The position numbers and the translations under genes were made by a program. A stretch of DNA of 64,000 bases from Candidimonas nitroreducens. Lineage in GTDB: Bacteria; Pseudomonadota; Gammaproteobacteria; Burkholderiales; Burkholderiaceae_B. Shown here one piece after another: positions 27,539 to 39,600 of this stretch. Under the pieces are notes generated by a model, which made no database searches, was not told the origin of the DNA, and was given only the letters and a program-made list of their open reading frames with translations. The stretch is from NCBI RefSeq assembly GCF_002209565.1, contig NZ_NJIH01000001.1, positions 1-64,000 of the forward strand. The letters are read 5' to 3'. Position 1 is the stretch's first letter, and the number at the start of each line of letters is the position of its first letter.

Positions 27539-28328
27539 GTGGCGCAGGCCTCGCGGCACAGCCTCAGGCAGGTCGCGCTTGCGGCGCTGGCGATTGCCGA
27601 CCCGCAAGCCAAGCTGGCTGCGCTGGGCGCGCTGGACGACAGCCTGGAGGCGGGCGCCGCAGCCGTGCTGGCCCAGCCCGAAGGCTTGCCGGGCCACCCG
27701 GCCAAGCCCGAGCTGGTGCCGCCCCAGCGCCTGCGCAAGCGCGCCGTGCATACCCCGGCCGGCCTGGCCGCGCTGATCCATTCCCTGGCGCATATCGAGT
27801 TCAACGCCATCAACCTAGCCCTGGATGCCGTCTGGCGTTTCGCGGGCATGCCGGCGCAGTATTACCGTGACTGGGCTCGCGTGGCGCGCGAAGAGGGCGA
27901 GCACTTCGGCCTGCTGGATGCGCATCTGCGCGGCCTGGGCCATGAGTATGGCGATTTCCCGGCGCACGACGGCTTGTGGGAAATGGCCCAGCGCACCCGC
28001 GGCGACGCGCTGGCGCGCATGGCGCTGGTGCCGCGCACGCTGGAAGCCCGCGGGCTGGACGCCTCGCCCGTGGTGCGCGGCAAGCTGGCGGCGGCCGGCG
28101 ATGCGCGCGGCGCGGCCATTGTCGACATCATCCTCAGGGACGAGATCGGCCATGTAGCCGTCGGCAACCGGTGGTATCGTTACTTGTGCGAGCAGCAGGG
28201 CCTGGATCCCCATCAAAACTATCAAGCCCTGGCCGCCGCCTATCGCGCCCCGCGCCTGCACGGCCCCTTCAATCTCGAGGCCCGGCGGGCCGCCGGATTC
28301 AATGACCGGGAATTGGAGGCTCTGCAGG

Positions 28329-28348
<20 letters not shown>
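27539..28348 (+). CDS. DUF455 ferritin-like protein
   Basis: A 269-residue all-helical protein with a diiron-type ferritin pattern: HIEFNAINLALDA (about 84-96), REEGEHFGLLDAH (about 118-130) and RDEIGHVAVGN (about 199-209) carry the Glu/His ligands. It matches the DUF455 family, related to MiaE-like tRNA hydroxylases, but the reaction is unknown. A GTG start at 27539 is used, immediately after the MerR stop. Its 3' end overlaps sdaA by 20 bp, so all three genes are likely one transcript. Confidence 0.85.
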
Positions 28349-29729
<1,381 letters not shown>

Positions 29730-29742
29730 CGCCGGTTCGGCA

Positions 29743-30558
29743 CTAAGGCGCCAGCGCTATCATCCGCCCTATGAACAGCACCGGGCCGGTGGGGCCGGTG
29801 GCCGAACCGCCCTGCGGTTCGAGCGTGATCTCGAAAATCTGGCCTGGCACGATGTCGCCCGCGTTCGCTGCTGTGATCTTGGTCGTCTGGTTCGGGTCGA
29901 TGACGCCTAGCGACCTGGGCGTGGCGCTTTCGGTGGAGTGTGTCCAGAGCTGTGCCGACGAGGTGGCAGGAATGTCGCTGTGCACCAGGGGCTTGAATAC
30001 CAGATCGTGCTGCGCATCGAACATGACTGTCCAGGCCGGTGTAGAGCTTTGTCCCGGAGCCTGCAGAATCGCCAGTTGCGGCGGCAGGGCTTGCGGCGCT
30101 GCTGCCGGGGTCGCCGCCTGAGGCGAGTCCGCGGTCTGCTGGCCCTGTCGGGTCGTGGCTCCCGGCGGGGGCTTGCGAGCCAGCCCCAGGCCGATGGCCA
30201 GGACGGCCAGGCACAGGCTCACGGCGCGCCACAACCACACGCTGCTCCAGATGGAGGCGGAGCGGGTTCCGTCCTGTTCTTGAGATGGCTTGGCGCGCTG
30301 CCCTCGCTTGCGTTCCGGGCGCGTTGCCTGCAGGCCCAGGCGCGCCTGGATGTGCTGCAGCATTTGCGCCGAGGGCTCCACGGGCGGCAGCTGATCGACC
30401 AGCCTCAGGAAGCGGTTTTCCCATTGCAGCGCGGCGACTGCCGCAACCTTGTCTGTGCTCAGCAGGGTCTGGGCCTGGGCGGTTTCGTGCCCGTCGAGCA
30501 GGCCCAGGGTGTATTCGGCTATCAGCAGCTCTTTGTCTGCCGCCAGTTCGGTGCTCAT
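29743..30558 (-). CDS. anti-sigma factor, RskA-like
   Basis: A 271-residue inner-membrane anti-sigma factor. The cytoplasmic N-terminal part (1-70) has the LIAEYTLGLLDGHE motif that opens RskA-type anti-sigma domains. One membrane helix is at about 107-127. A Pro/Ala/Gln-rich linker follows, then a periplasmic RskA C-terminal domain (ATSSAQLWTHS, ITLEPQGGSATGPTGPVLF). The HxxxCxxC zinc motif of ZAS anti-sigmas is absent. It overlaps the sigma-factor gene by 4 bp, so the pair is co-expressed and the protein should sequester its sigma at the membrane. Confidence 0.88.
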   Translation of the reverse strand: MSTELAADKELLIAEYTLGLLDGHETAQAQTLLSTDKVAAVAALQWENRFLRLVDQLPPVEPSAQMLQHIQARLGLQATRPERKRGQRAKPSQEQDGTRSASIWSSVWLWRAVSLCLAVLAIGLGLARKPPPGATTRQGQQTADSPQAATPAAAPQALPPQLAILQAPGQSSTPAWTVMFDAQHDLVFKPLVHSDIPATSSAQLWTHSTESATPRSLGVIDPNQTTKITAANAGDIVPGQIFEITLEPQGGSATGPTGPVLFIGRMIALAP

Positions 30559-31091
30559 GTTTGTGCGGTCTCTTGCAGCGCACGCAATCCGGCGCGGACG
30601 TGTGCCTTGATCTGGGCTACGGGCGCGGCCAGGCGCACCGCGATCTGTTCGTAGGTCAGGCCGTTATAAAAAGCCATCATGATGGGGCGGCGCTGCGTGT
30701 CGTCGAGCTCGGCCAGGCGCTGCGCCACCTCGTCCGGCGCCGTGTCCGCGGTGCTGGCGCAAGGCTGGTCGGGCAAGGTGTCGATCCAGGCATCGTCGGC
30801 GCCGCCGGGCCGGCCGGGCTGGCGCAACTGCTGCAGGACGCGGTAGCGCAGGATGCTGTAGATCCAGGCGCGCGCGGGGCCCATGGCGGGGTCGTAGCTC
30901 GCAGCATTCTTCCAGATCAGCACATAGGAATCGCGCACCAGTTCTTCCGCATCGGCGCGCCGCGACAGCATCTTCGCGGCCAGCGCCAGCATGCGTGGGG
31001 ATTCGTGCCGGAACAGTTCCTGGAATGCCGTCTGGTCGCCTTGCGCGCAGGCGGCCAGCGCGGCTTCGTAATCGAACGAAGGGTCGGACAT
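30555..31091 (-). CDS. ECF-type RNA polymerase sigma factor (SigK-like)
   Basis: A 178-residue sigma-70-family protein. Region 2 is about 20-90 (DAEELVRDSYVLIWKNAASYDPAMGPARAWIYSILRYRVL) and region 4 about 120-172 (LAELDDTQRRPIMMAFYNGLTYEQIAVRLAAPVAQIKAHVRAGL). The start was set at ATG 31091. Its co-transcribed anti-sigma follows with a 4-bp overlap. On the minus strand GGAAC at 31162-31158 lies in the upstream gap and resembles an ECF -35, so self-activation is possible. RskA/SigK pairs often respond to redox or envelope stress. Confidence 0.9.
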   Translation of the reverse strand: MSDPSFDYEAALAACAQGDQTAFQELFRHESPRMLALAAKMLSRRADAEELVRDSYVLIWKNAASYDPAMGPARAWIYSILRYRVLQQLRQPGRPGGADDAWIDTLPDQPCASTADTAPDEVAQRLAELDDTQRRPIMMAFYNGLTYEQIAVRLAAPVAQIKAHVRAGLRALQETAQT

Positions 31092-31296
31092 CAATACTCC
31101 GTTTTACGGTCGGGATTTATTGCGCAAGTATTGTATAGGGAGTCTGATAACGCGAAAGTTCCGGACGCCCGGGGCAAGGGTAACAATACATTGCCGCTGT
31201 CTTCTGGGTGCCGGGGCGTCTGCGCGTACACGCCCGGCGCCGATGTCTTCCGTGCAGTCATGTTAATGTTTCAGGCTGCTTGGAAGACCTACCTCG

Positions 31297-33111
31297 ATGA
31301 GATTCACCCACACCGGCCCGGCGCCCGAACACCGCAACGATTGGCAGACCATCCGTTCGCTGTTGCCCTTTCTTTGGCAGTCCAAGCTGCGCGTGCTGCT
31401 GGCCCTGGGCTGCCTGATCGCCGCCAAGGTGGCCAGTGTGGTGCTGCCTATTTACTTGAAGCGCATCGTCGACGCCTTGAGCGTGCCGGCCACGCTGCTG
31501 GCGCTGCCGGTGGCGGCGCTGCTGGGCTATGGCTTCGCGCGGCTGGCCGGCAGCATATTCGGCGAGCTGCGCGACGCCTTGTTCGCGCGCGTCACGCAAG
31601 AAGCCATCCGCAGTGTCGCCACCAAGGTGTTCCAGCACTTGCTGGCGCTGTCGCTGCGTTTTCACATGCAGCGCCAGACCGGGGGCCTGAGCCGCGACAT
31701 CGAGCGCGGCACCAAGGGCATAGGCTTCCTGCTCAACTTCACCGTCTTCAACATCCTGCCGACCCTGCTGGAAATCGGCATGGTCACGGGGATACTGCTG
31801 TGGCGCTACGCCTGGCCGTTTGCCGTGGTGACCCTGGGCACCATCGTCTGCTACATAGTCTTCACGCTGCTGGTGACCGAAAAGCGCATGGTGTATCGGC
31901 GCAGCATGAACGACTTGGACAGCAAGGCCAACAGCAAGGCGATCGATGCGCTGATCAATTACGAAACCGTCAAGTATTTCGGCAACGAGGGCTACGAGCT
32001 GGATCGCTACGACCGTAATCTGGGCAAGTGGGTCGATTCGGCGGTGCGCAACCAGGTTTCGCTGAACTTCCTGAACATGGGGCAGGGCGCCATCATCACC
32101 GTCGGCATCACGCTGCTGCTGTGGCTGGCGGCGCGCGGCGTATTGCACGGTGGCATGACGGTGGGCGACGTGGTGCTGGTGTCGGCCTACCTGACCCAGC
32201 TGTACGCGCCTTTGAATTTCCTGGGCTTCGTGTACCGCGAGATCAAGCACGCGCTGGCCGACATGGAGCGCATGTTCGGCCTGCTCGAGCAGGATATGGA
32301 AGTCGCCGACAGGCCGCCGGCGCGCGCGCTGGATACCGCGCGCGCCGGCGTCGAATTCGAGCACGTCGATTTCGGCTACGACAGCCGGCGCCGCATATTG
32401 CACGACGTCAGCTTCACGATTCCGGCCGGCCGTACGCTGGCGGTGGTCGGGGCCTCGGGAGCCGGCAAGTCGACCCTGTCGCGCCTGCTGTTCCGCTTCT
32501 ATGATGCGCAGGGCGGCACGGTTCGCATCAACGGCACGGACGTACGCGACCTGACCCAGGCCAGCCTGCGCCGGCATATCGGCATCGTGCCCCAGGACAC
32601 GGTGCTGTTCAACGACACTATTTTCTATAACATTGCCTACGGCAAGCCGCAGGCCAGCCGCGAAGACGTCATCCAGGCGGCCACCTCGGCACGCATCCAC
32701 GATTTCGTGATGAGCCTGCCCGACCAGTACGAGACCCAGGTGGGCGAGCGCGGGCTGAAGCTGTCGGGCGGGGAAAAACAGCGCGTGGCGATCGCCCGCA
32801 CCTTGCTGAAGAACCCGCCGATACTGATTTTCGACGAGGCCACCAGCGCCCTGGACAGCCGCACCGAGCGGGCCATACAGGAAGAGCTGGAGCAGATCTC
32901 GCGCGACCGCACCACTTTGATCATCGCCCACCGGCTGTCGACCATCGCGCATGCCGATGAGATCCTAGTGCTGGATCATGGCCGCGTCGTCGAGCGCGGC
33001 ACGCACGCCGGCCTGCTGGCGGCGGGCGGCCGCTACGCGCAGATGTGGCGCCTGCAGCAGGCCGGCGACGCCACGCAGGCGCAGCGGATGGCCGCGCCTG
33101 GCCCGCGCTGA
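31297..33111 (+). CDS. Atm1-like ABC exporter
   Basis: A 604-residue half-transporter. A six-helix membrane domain (about 30-310) precedes the nucleotide-binding domain with Walker A GASGAGKST (385-393), signature LSGGEKQR (489-496) and Walker B DEATS (from D513). LRFHMQRQTGGLSRDIERGT is the coupling segment conserved in the Atm1/HMT1 group, which exports glutathione-linked sulfur or metal species. It diverges from the sigma/anti-sigma pair and lies two genes upstream of the SUF cluster, consistent with a role in iron-sulfur or thiol homeostasis. Confidence 0.9.
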   Translation: MRFTHTGPAPEHRNDWQTIRSLLPFLWQSKLRVLLALGCLIAAKVASVVLPIYLKRIVDALSVPATLLALPVAALLGYGFARLAGSIFGELRDALFARVTQEAIRSVATKVFQHLLALSLRFHMQRQTGGLSRDIERGTKGIGFLLNFTVFNILPTLLEIGMVTGILLWRYAWPFAVVTLGTIVCYIVFTLLVTEKRMVYRRSMNDLDSKANSKAIDALINYETVKYFGNEGYELDRYDRNLGKWVDSAVRNQVSLNFLNMGQGAIITVGITLLLWLAARGVLHGGMTVGDVVLVSAYLTQLYAPLNFLGFVYREIKHALADMERMFGLLEQDMEVADRPPARALDTARAGVEFEHVDFGYDSRRRILHDVSFTIPAGRTLAVVGASGAGKSTLSRLLFRFYDAQGGTVRINGTDVRDLTQASLRRHIGIVPQDTVLFNDTIFYNIAYGKPQASREDVIQAATSARIHDFVMSLPDQYETQVGERGLKLSGGEKQRVAIARTLLKNPPILIFDEATSALDSRTERAIQEELEQISRDRTTLIIAHRLSTIAHADEILVLDHGRVVERGTHAGLLAAGGRYAQMWRLQQAGDATQAQRMAAPGPR

Positions 33112-33206
33112 GCGACCGCCTACGGAGCCGGGTCTTTTCCGGGGCTCGCGCCTGGCCTGGCGCCCGCTTGCCCGCCAGTGCGGTACCCTTTTCGTGTGAA
33201 CAGGGC

Positions 33207-33977
33207 CTAGTGCAAGATGACGCGGCCGTTCAGGGGCTGAACCGGCCTGTCGTTGGGCTGGTGCATGACTTTCTTGAAGGCGTCGACCTGGGCCTGGGAC
33301 ACGCTGAGGGGCTTGCTGAGCACCAGCCAGCGTACGCCTTCAGTGCAGGGCGGGGTGGTCAGCGAGCCGTTGTAGCGGTAGTAGTGCAGCGAAACCGGCA
33401 TCAGGGCCGAGGGCCTGACGGTGGCCTTCAGTGCCGCCGGCTGGCCGGGCTCGGCGGGCATTTGCGCCCAGAGCCGGGTGACGCCCGGATTGGCGCGCCC
33501 CAACTGGAACAGCACGGCGACGACGGCCAGGTTGCCGTGCTTGTCGGCATGCACGAAATGGGCTTCGAGCGGATACACCTTGCCCTTGATGCGATGTTCG
33601 CTGGGCGCGTGGAAATACACCTGCTGCATCTGGAACTGCGTGTCGTCCAGGGTCAGGACATTGCCAGGGGGGAAGTCGGCCTGGACGCCGTGACCGTTGT
33701 TGACGACGGTCTTGGCGGCCTGCGGATACTTGATGCGCAGCTTGGGCAGGGCTGCGCTGACCGTGCTGCGTATGTCGACCGGGGACTGGTTCTTGCCCAG
33801 CTCGCAGGTGGCATAGCCCGGAGCCAGCGTGCCCCAGTGCGCGGGGCCGTCGGCTCCCTGGTACGACCACGCCGGGCCGTCCGCCCGCGCCGCTGCGGCG
33901 CATAGCAGGGCGCCGGCCAACGCGATCGCGACCGTAGCGGCGCGGTGCTTGTTCTTGTATACGCGAGACGTATTCAT
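33207..33977 (-). CDS. alpha-carbonic-anhydrase-like secreted protein
   Basis: A 256-residue periplasmic protein with a signal peptide of about 32 residues (GALLCAAAARA). Family motifs are WSYQGADGPAHWG, NQSPVDI, APSEHRIKGKVYPLEAHFVH and SLTTPPCTEGVRW. The zinc triad is unusual: where canonical enzymes have HFH, this reads YFH (Y121, H123), while the third ligand H140 (EAHFVH) is kept. It may be a carbonic-anhydrase-related protein with weak or no CO2 hydration. It converges on the ABC exporter and diverges from the Rrf2-suf operon. Confidence 0.85.
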   Translation of the reverse strand: MNTSRVYKNKHRAATVAIALAGALLCAAAARADGPAWSYQGADGPAHWGTLAPGYATCELGKNQSPVDIRSTVSAALPKLRIKYPQAAKTVVNNGHGVQADFPPGNVLTLDDTQFQMQQVYFHAPSEHRIKGKVYPLEAHFVHADKHGNLAVVAVLFQLGRANPGVTRLWAQMPAEPGQPAALKATVRPSALMPVSLHYYRYNGSLTTPPCTEGVRWLVLSKPLSVSQAQVDAFKKVMHQPNDRPVQPLNGRVILH

Positions 33978-34166
33978 GATCCAGTCCTCTTGGTGGGCAA
34001 GGCAGGGCTGCGCCGGCAGTGGCGCCGGCCGCCGCGGGATGCCGGCGGGCTGCGGCCAAGCAAGCGTTGCGGTGGATGCGATACCCATCGTAGCCAAAAA
34101 GGCCGGCCTCTGGAACCCCCATGCAACACACACCCCTGAAGGCAGCAGGGTGTTTCTTGCTAAAAT

Positions 34167-34183
34167 AGTACCAAAGAAGTACT
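34167..34183. promoter_or_regulatory. candidate Rrf2/IscR-type operator before suf operon
   Basis: AGTAC and GTACT flank a 7-base spacer (CAAAGAA), inside TAAAATAGTAC, with a -10-like TAAAAT just before it. The dyad is 38 bp upstream of the Rrf2 start. Its layout resembles IscR-class sites, and autoregulation of the suf operon is likely, but the match is by eye. Confidence 0.5.
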
Positions 34184-34221
34184 GTTTAGCCCGGTTCAGG
34201 AACCCTCCGGAGGCCCGCAGC

Positions 34222-34716
34222 ATGTTGCGCATCAGCAAAATCGTCGATTACGGCACCCTCGTGCTTACGCACATGGCTGCCTGTCCCGATCGCGTATTCA
34301 GCGTGGCCGACCTGGCCTCTACGCTGGGGCTGGGTCAACCCACGGTCAGCAAGGTGCTCAAGGCGCTGGCGCGCAACGAGCTGGTCAAAAGCAGCCGCGG
34401 CCCGCACGGCGGCTACGTGCTGAGCCGGCCGCCCGAACGCATCAGCATCGCCCAGCTGGTCGATGCGCTGGAAGACCAGCCCTTCGGCCTGACCGAATGC
34501 AGTGCCACGCCGGGCGTGTGCAGCTTCGAGGCCGGCTGCCAGATCCGCAGCAACTGGCGGCACATCAATGCCATCGTGCGCCGCACGCTGGAAGAGGTCA
34601 GCGTGGCCGACATGCTGCATCCGCTGCCTCTCGATTACCCAGGGCATGGCCTGGAGCTGCCGCAGGCGGCGCCCGGCGCATGTGATGTATCCCAATCATG
34701 GAGTTTGCGTAAATGA
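34222..34716 (+). CDS. Rrf2-family iron-sulfur regulator of SUF operon
   Basis: A 164-residue Rrf2 regulator. The winged helix starts [19 protein letters not shown] and uses [20 protein letters not shown] as recognition region. Cysteines C93, C100 and C106 ([16 protein letters not shown]) sit where IscR and related proteins ligate a 2Fe-2S cluster. The annotation SUF system regulator fits because sufB starts inside its stop (ATGAG, 4-bp overlap). The expected role is to repress or activate suf according to Fe-S status, probably via the dyad at 34167. Confidence 0.92.
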   Translation: MLRISKIVDYGTLVLTHMAACPDRVFSVADLASTLGLGQPTVSKVLKALARNELVKSSRGPHGGYVLSRPPERISIAQLVDALEDQPFGLTECSATPGVCSFEAGCQIRSNWRHINAIVRRTLEEVSVADMLHPLPLDYPGHGLELPQAAPGACDVSQSWSLRK

Positions 34717-36161
34717 GTCCAGTCACCGAAAAGATCGACTCTTTTCTAGACCGGGAGTACGAGGCCGGTTTCGTCACCGAGCTGGAATCCGACACCGTGC
34801 CCAAGGGCCTGTCGGAAGACACCATACGCCTGATCTCGGCCAAGAAGGGCGAGCCCGAATTCATGCTCGAATGGCGCCTGGCCGCCTATCGGCACTGGCT
34901 TACCATGCGCCTGCCGGAATGGGCGCGGGTCAAGTACCCGGCGGTCGATTTCCAGGACATCATCTATTATTCGGCGCCCAAGCAGAAGAAAGACGGCCCC
35001 AAGAGCCTGGACGAGGTCGACCCCGAATTGCTGCGCACCTATGAAAAGCTGGGCGTGCCCTTGCACGAGCGCGCCCGCCTGGCCGGGGTGGCCGTAGACG
35101 CGGTGTTCGATTCGGTGTCCGTGGCCACCACCTTCCAGAAGCAGCTGGCTGAACACGGCGTGATCTTCTGTTCGTTTTCCGAAGCGGTGAAGAACCATCC
35201 CGACCTGGTGCGCCAGTACCTGGGCAGCGTGGTGCCGCCCAACGACAATTTCTACGCCGCGCTGAATTCCGCGGTGTTCTCCGACGGCTCTTTCGTGTAC
35301 ATACCCAAAGGGGTGCGATGTCCGATGGAACTGTCCACGTATTTCCGCATCAATGCGCAGAATTCCGGACAGTTCGAACGCACCCTGATCATCGCTGCCG
35401 AGGGCGCCTCGGTCAGCTACCTGGAAGGCTGTACGGCGCCCATGCGCGACGAGAACCAGCTGCACGCCGCGGTGGTGGAACTGGTGGCGCTGGACGACGC
35501 GCGCATCAAGTATTCCACGGTACAGAACTGGTACCCGGGCGACAAGGAAGGCAAGGGCGGCATCTACAACTTCGTCACCAAGCGCGGCGACTGCCGCGGC
35601 CCGCGTTCGCGCATTTCCTGGACGCAAGTGGAAACCGGTTCGGCCATCACCTGGAAATACCCCAGCGTGGTGCTGCACGGCGACGGTTCCGTGGGCGAGT
35701 TCTATTCGGTGGCGTTGACCAACAACTACCAGCAGGCCGACACCGGCTCGAAGATGATCCACATGGGGCGCAACACGCGCAGCACCATATTGTCCAAGGG
35801 CATCTCGGCCGGGCGCGGCAGCAACGTGTTCCGCGGCCTGGTGCGCATGACGCCCAAGGCGGAAGGTGCGCGCAACTTCACCCAGTGCGATTCGCTGCTC
35901 ATCGGCAAGACCTGTGCGGCGCACACGTTTCCCACCATCGAGGTGCGCAACCCCAGCGCCCAGGTCGAGCACGAGGCCACTACCTCGCGCATCGGCGAAG
36001 AGCAGCTGTTCTACGCCATGCAGCGCGGCCTGTCGGCCGAAGACGCGGTGTCGATGATCGTCAATGGATTCTGCAAGGAAGTATTCAAGGAACTGCCGAT
36101 GGAATTTGCGGTAGAGGCACAGAAATTGCTGGGCGTGAGCCTGGAAGGCAGCGTAGGCTAG
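34713..36161 (+). CDS. sufB: Fe-S cluster assembly scaffold SufB
   Basis: A 482-residue SufB with the beta-helix core: [59 protein letters not shown] and the conserved C-terminal [15 protein letters not shown]. It forms the SufBC2D scaffold that accepts persulfide sulfur and builds clusters. It overlaps the Rrf2 gene by 4 bp and is followed 8 bp later by sufC. Confidence 0.97.
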   Translation: MSPVTEKIDSFLDREYEAGFVTELESDTVPKGLSEDTIRLISAKKGEPEFMLEWRLAAYRHWLTMRLPEWARVKYPAVDFQDIIYYSAPKQKKDGPKSLDEVDPELLRTYEKLGVPLHERARLAGVAVDAVFDSVSVATTFQKQLAEHGVIFCSFSEAVKNHPDLVRQYLGSVVPPNDNFYAALNSAVFSDGSFVYIPKGVRCPMELSTYFRINAQNSGQFERTLIIAAEGASVSYLEGCTAPMRDENQLHAAVVELVALDDARIKYSTVQNWYPGDKEGKGGIYNFVTKRGDCRGPRSRISWTQVETGSAITWKYPSVVLHGDGSVGEFYSVALTNNYQQADTGSKMIHMGRNTRSTILSKGISAGRGSNVFRGLVRMTPKAEGARNFTQCDSLLIGKTCAAHTFPTIEVRNPSAQVEHEATTSRIGEEQLFYAMQRGLSAEDAVSMIVNGFCKEVFKELPMEFAVEAQKLLGVSLEGSVG

Positions 36162-36169
36162 GAGAAATA

Positions 36170-36942
<773 letters not shown>

Positions 36943-36946
<4 letters not shown>

Positions 36947-38286
36947 GCGGTGCAGGGCAACTGGGCGCTGTAGCGGCGCAGGCCGTGCAGCGCTGGACGC
37001 AGGAATTCGCCCGGCGCGGCGCCGGCCTGGCCGGTGCGCGAGCGCCCTGGCTGGCCGAAACCCGCCGGCTGGCCATCGAGCGTTTTGCGGATCTGGGCTG
37101 GCCCGGCACCGGCCTGGAAGACTGGCACCACACTTCGCTGGCCAGCCTGCAGCAGCAGGAATTCGCCGATGCTGGCGCGGCGGCGGATGAATCCCTGGCC
37201 TTGGCCAAGCCGCTGCTGGACAGCCTGGCGGGCCATGTCCTGGCATTCGTGGACGGCCGCTACGATGCGGCGCTGTCGCACATCGGCGCCTTGCCGGCCG
37301 CGGTGCGCGTCGAGCCGCTGGCCGCCGTGCTGGAAGCCGACCCCGAACTGCTGCGCCCGTACCTGGGCGCGCCCGGCGATGGCGCGACCACCGAGGCCTT
37401 GAACCTGGCCCTGGCCGCCGACGGGGCTTACATCCATATAGGGCGCGGCGTGGCGCTGGAAGCGCCCGTGCATCTGGTGTTCATCGCCGCCGCGCGCGGC
37501 GCCAGCTTCCCGCGCAACGTGATCGTGGCCGAGGCCGGTGCGCAGGCGACCATCGTCGAGCACTACCTGGGCGCCGACGGCCCCACCACTTTCACCAATG
37601 CCGTGACGCGCGGTCATCTCGACCGCGACGCCCGCATCACCCACTGCAAGCTGCAGGAAGAGTCCGCCCAGGCCTTCCACCTTGCGGCCACCGACGTGGT
37701 GCAGCAGCGCGGTTCGGCCTTCGTGTCGCATTCCCTGTCGCTGGGCGCCCGGCTGGCGCGCAACGACATCACCACGAGCTTTCAGGGCGAGGCCTGTGAA
37801 ACCTTGTTCAATGGCCTGTACTATGCCGATGCGCGCCGCCACGTAGACCATCACACCCGCATCGATCATGCGCGCCCCGGCTGCAACAGCCGCGAGTACT
37901 ATCGCGGCATTCTCGATGGCGCGGCGCGCGGCGTGTTCGCCGGGCGCATACTCGTGGCGGAAGGCGCCGACCGCACCGATGCCGTGCAGCGCTCCGACAG
38001 CCTGCTGCTGTCCAAGCTGGCCCAGGCCGATACGCGCCCCGAGCTGGAAATCTACGCCGACGACGTCAAGTGCGCCCACGGCGCCACGGTGGGGCAGATC
38101 GACGATTCCAGCCTGTTCTATCTGCGTTCGCGCGGCTTCGACCCGGCCCACGCGCGCAACCTGCTGACCTATGCCTTCGCCGCCGAGACCCTGCAGCGCA
38201 TCGAGCTCGAACCCCTGCGCCGGCGCGCTTCGGCAGCGGTACGCCGGCGCCTGCCGGGCGGGGCCGACCTGGAGGAACTGGCATGA
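36943..38286 (+). CDS. sufD: Fe-S cluster assembly protein SufD
   Basis: A 447-residue SufB paralogue. The N-terminal helical part is about 1-130 (WLAETRRLAIERFADLGWPGTGLEDWHHTSL). The beta-helix contains HHTRIDHARPGCNSREYYRGILDG and CAHGATVGQIDDSSLFYLRSRG. It completes the SufBC2D scaffold and helps iron entry. It is linked by 4-bp overlaps on both sides (sufC stop and sufS start). Confidence 0.96.
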
Positions 38287-39575
38287 ACGCGAACACGCAA
38301 CGCTCGGAAAATCTTGCCGCCGCTTCGGTGCTGTCGGATGGTACTTCCGACCAGGGCCTGCAGTGGGCCGCCGACTTTCCCATATTGCAGCGCCCCATAC
38401 GCAAGCGGCGCCTGGTGTATCTGGACAATGGCGCCACTACCCAGAAGCCGCGTTCGGTCATTGACGCCGAAAGCCGCTACTACCTGGAGGACAACGCCAA
38501 TATCCACCGCGGCGTGCATTGGCTGTCGCAGCACGCCACCGACCTGTACGAGGCTGGGCGCGAGCGCGTGCGTGCTTTGCTGAACGCGGCGCGCAGCGAC
38601 GAAATCATCTTCACCCGCGGCACCACCGAGGCCATCAACCTGGTGGCGCAAACCTGGGGCCAGGCCAATCTGAAGGCGGGCGACGAGATCCTGCTGACCG
38701 CCCTGGAGCACCACTCCAACATCGTGCCCTGGCAGATGCTGGCCGCGCGCACCGGCGCCGTCATCAAGGTGGTGCCCATCAGCGACAGCGGCGAACTGGA
38801 CATGGACGCCTTCCACGGCCTGCTGGGTGCGCGCACCCGGCTGGTGGCGGCGGCCCATGTTTCCAATGCCCTGGGCACCGTCAACCCGGTGGCCGAGATC
38901 GTGCGCGCCGCGCATGCGGCGGGTGCGCTGGTGCTGCTGGACGGCGCCCAGGCCGTGGCGCACCAGGCCGTGGACGTGCAGGCCCTGGGCTGCGATTTTT
39001 ATGCGTTTTCCGGGCACAAGCTGTACGGCCCCACTGGCATAGGCGCGCTGTACGGGCGCCACGAATTGCTGCAGGCCATGCCGCCCTGGCAGGGCGGGGG
39101 CGACATGATACGCACCGTGTCCTTCGAGGCCAGCACCTATGCCGACGTGCCGCAGCGCTTCGAGGCCGGCACCCCCAATATCGCCGGCGTGGTCGGGCTG
39201 GACGCGGCCATCGCCTACGTACAGCAGCTGGGCCTGGACGCGATCGAAGCCCACGAACAGGAACTGCTGGCCTACGGCACTCAGGCGCTGTCGGGCATCG
39301 AGGGCCTGCGCCTGATAGGCACCGCGCGGCACAAGGCCGCCATCCTGTCCTTCGTGATCGATGGCATTCATCCGCATGACCTGGGCACCATACTCGACAT
39401 GGAAGGGGTGGCGATACGCGCCGGCCACCATTGCGCCATGCCGCTGATGACGCGCTATGGCATACCCGGCACTGCACGCGCTTCGCTCGGCCTGTACAAC
39501 TGCCTGGCCGACATCGACGCGCTGGCCGCCGCAGTGCGCAAGGCCATCGATCTGTTCAACGGGGGTAGCAAATGA
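38283..39575 (+). CDS. sufS: cysteine desulfurase SufS
   Basis: A 430-residue group II cysteine desulfurase. The PLP lysine is K246 in FSGHKLYGP, and the catalytic persulfide cysteine is C384 in RAGHHCAMPL. FPILQRPIRKRRLVYLDNGATTQKP gives the usual start after an N-terminal extension of about 25 residues. It supplies sulfur to SufU. The ATGA overlap with sufD indicates coupling. Confidence 0.97.
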   Translation: MNANTQRSENLAAASVLSDGTSDQGLQWAADFPILQRPIRKRRLVYLDNGATTQKPRSVIDAESRYYLEDNANIHRGVHWLSQHATDLYEAGRERVRALLNAARSDEIIFTRGTTEAINLVAQTWGQANLKAGDEILLTALEHHSNIVPWQMLAARTGAVIKVVPISDSGELDMDAFHGLLGARTRLVAAAHVSNALGTVNPVAEIVRAAHAAGALVLLDGAQAVAHQAVDVQALGCDFYAFSGHKLYGPTGIGALYGRHELLQAMPPWQGGGDMIRTVSFEASTYADVPQRFEAGTPNIAGVVGLDAAIAYVQQLGLDAIEAHEQELLAYGTQALSGIEGLRLIGTARHKAAILSFVIDGIHPHDLGTILDMEGVAIRAGHHCAMPLMTRYGIPGTARASLGLYNCLADIDALAAAVRKAIDLFNGGSK

Positions 39576-39600
39576 CGATGTCGCGCAGGAGGGCTCTGCA

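Noticed and set aside
33127-33149. Hairpin GAGCC...GGCTC between the ABC exporter and carbonic-anhydrase-like gene
   Set aside because: The inner stem does not pair cleanly and there is no T-tract, so it was not called as a terminator.
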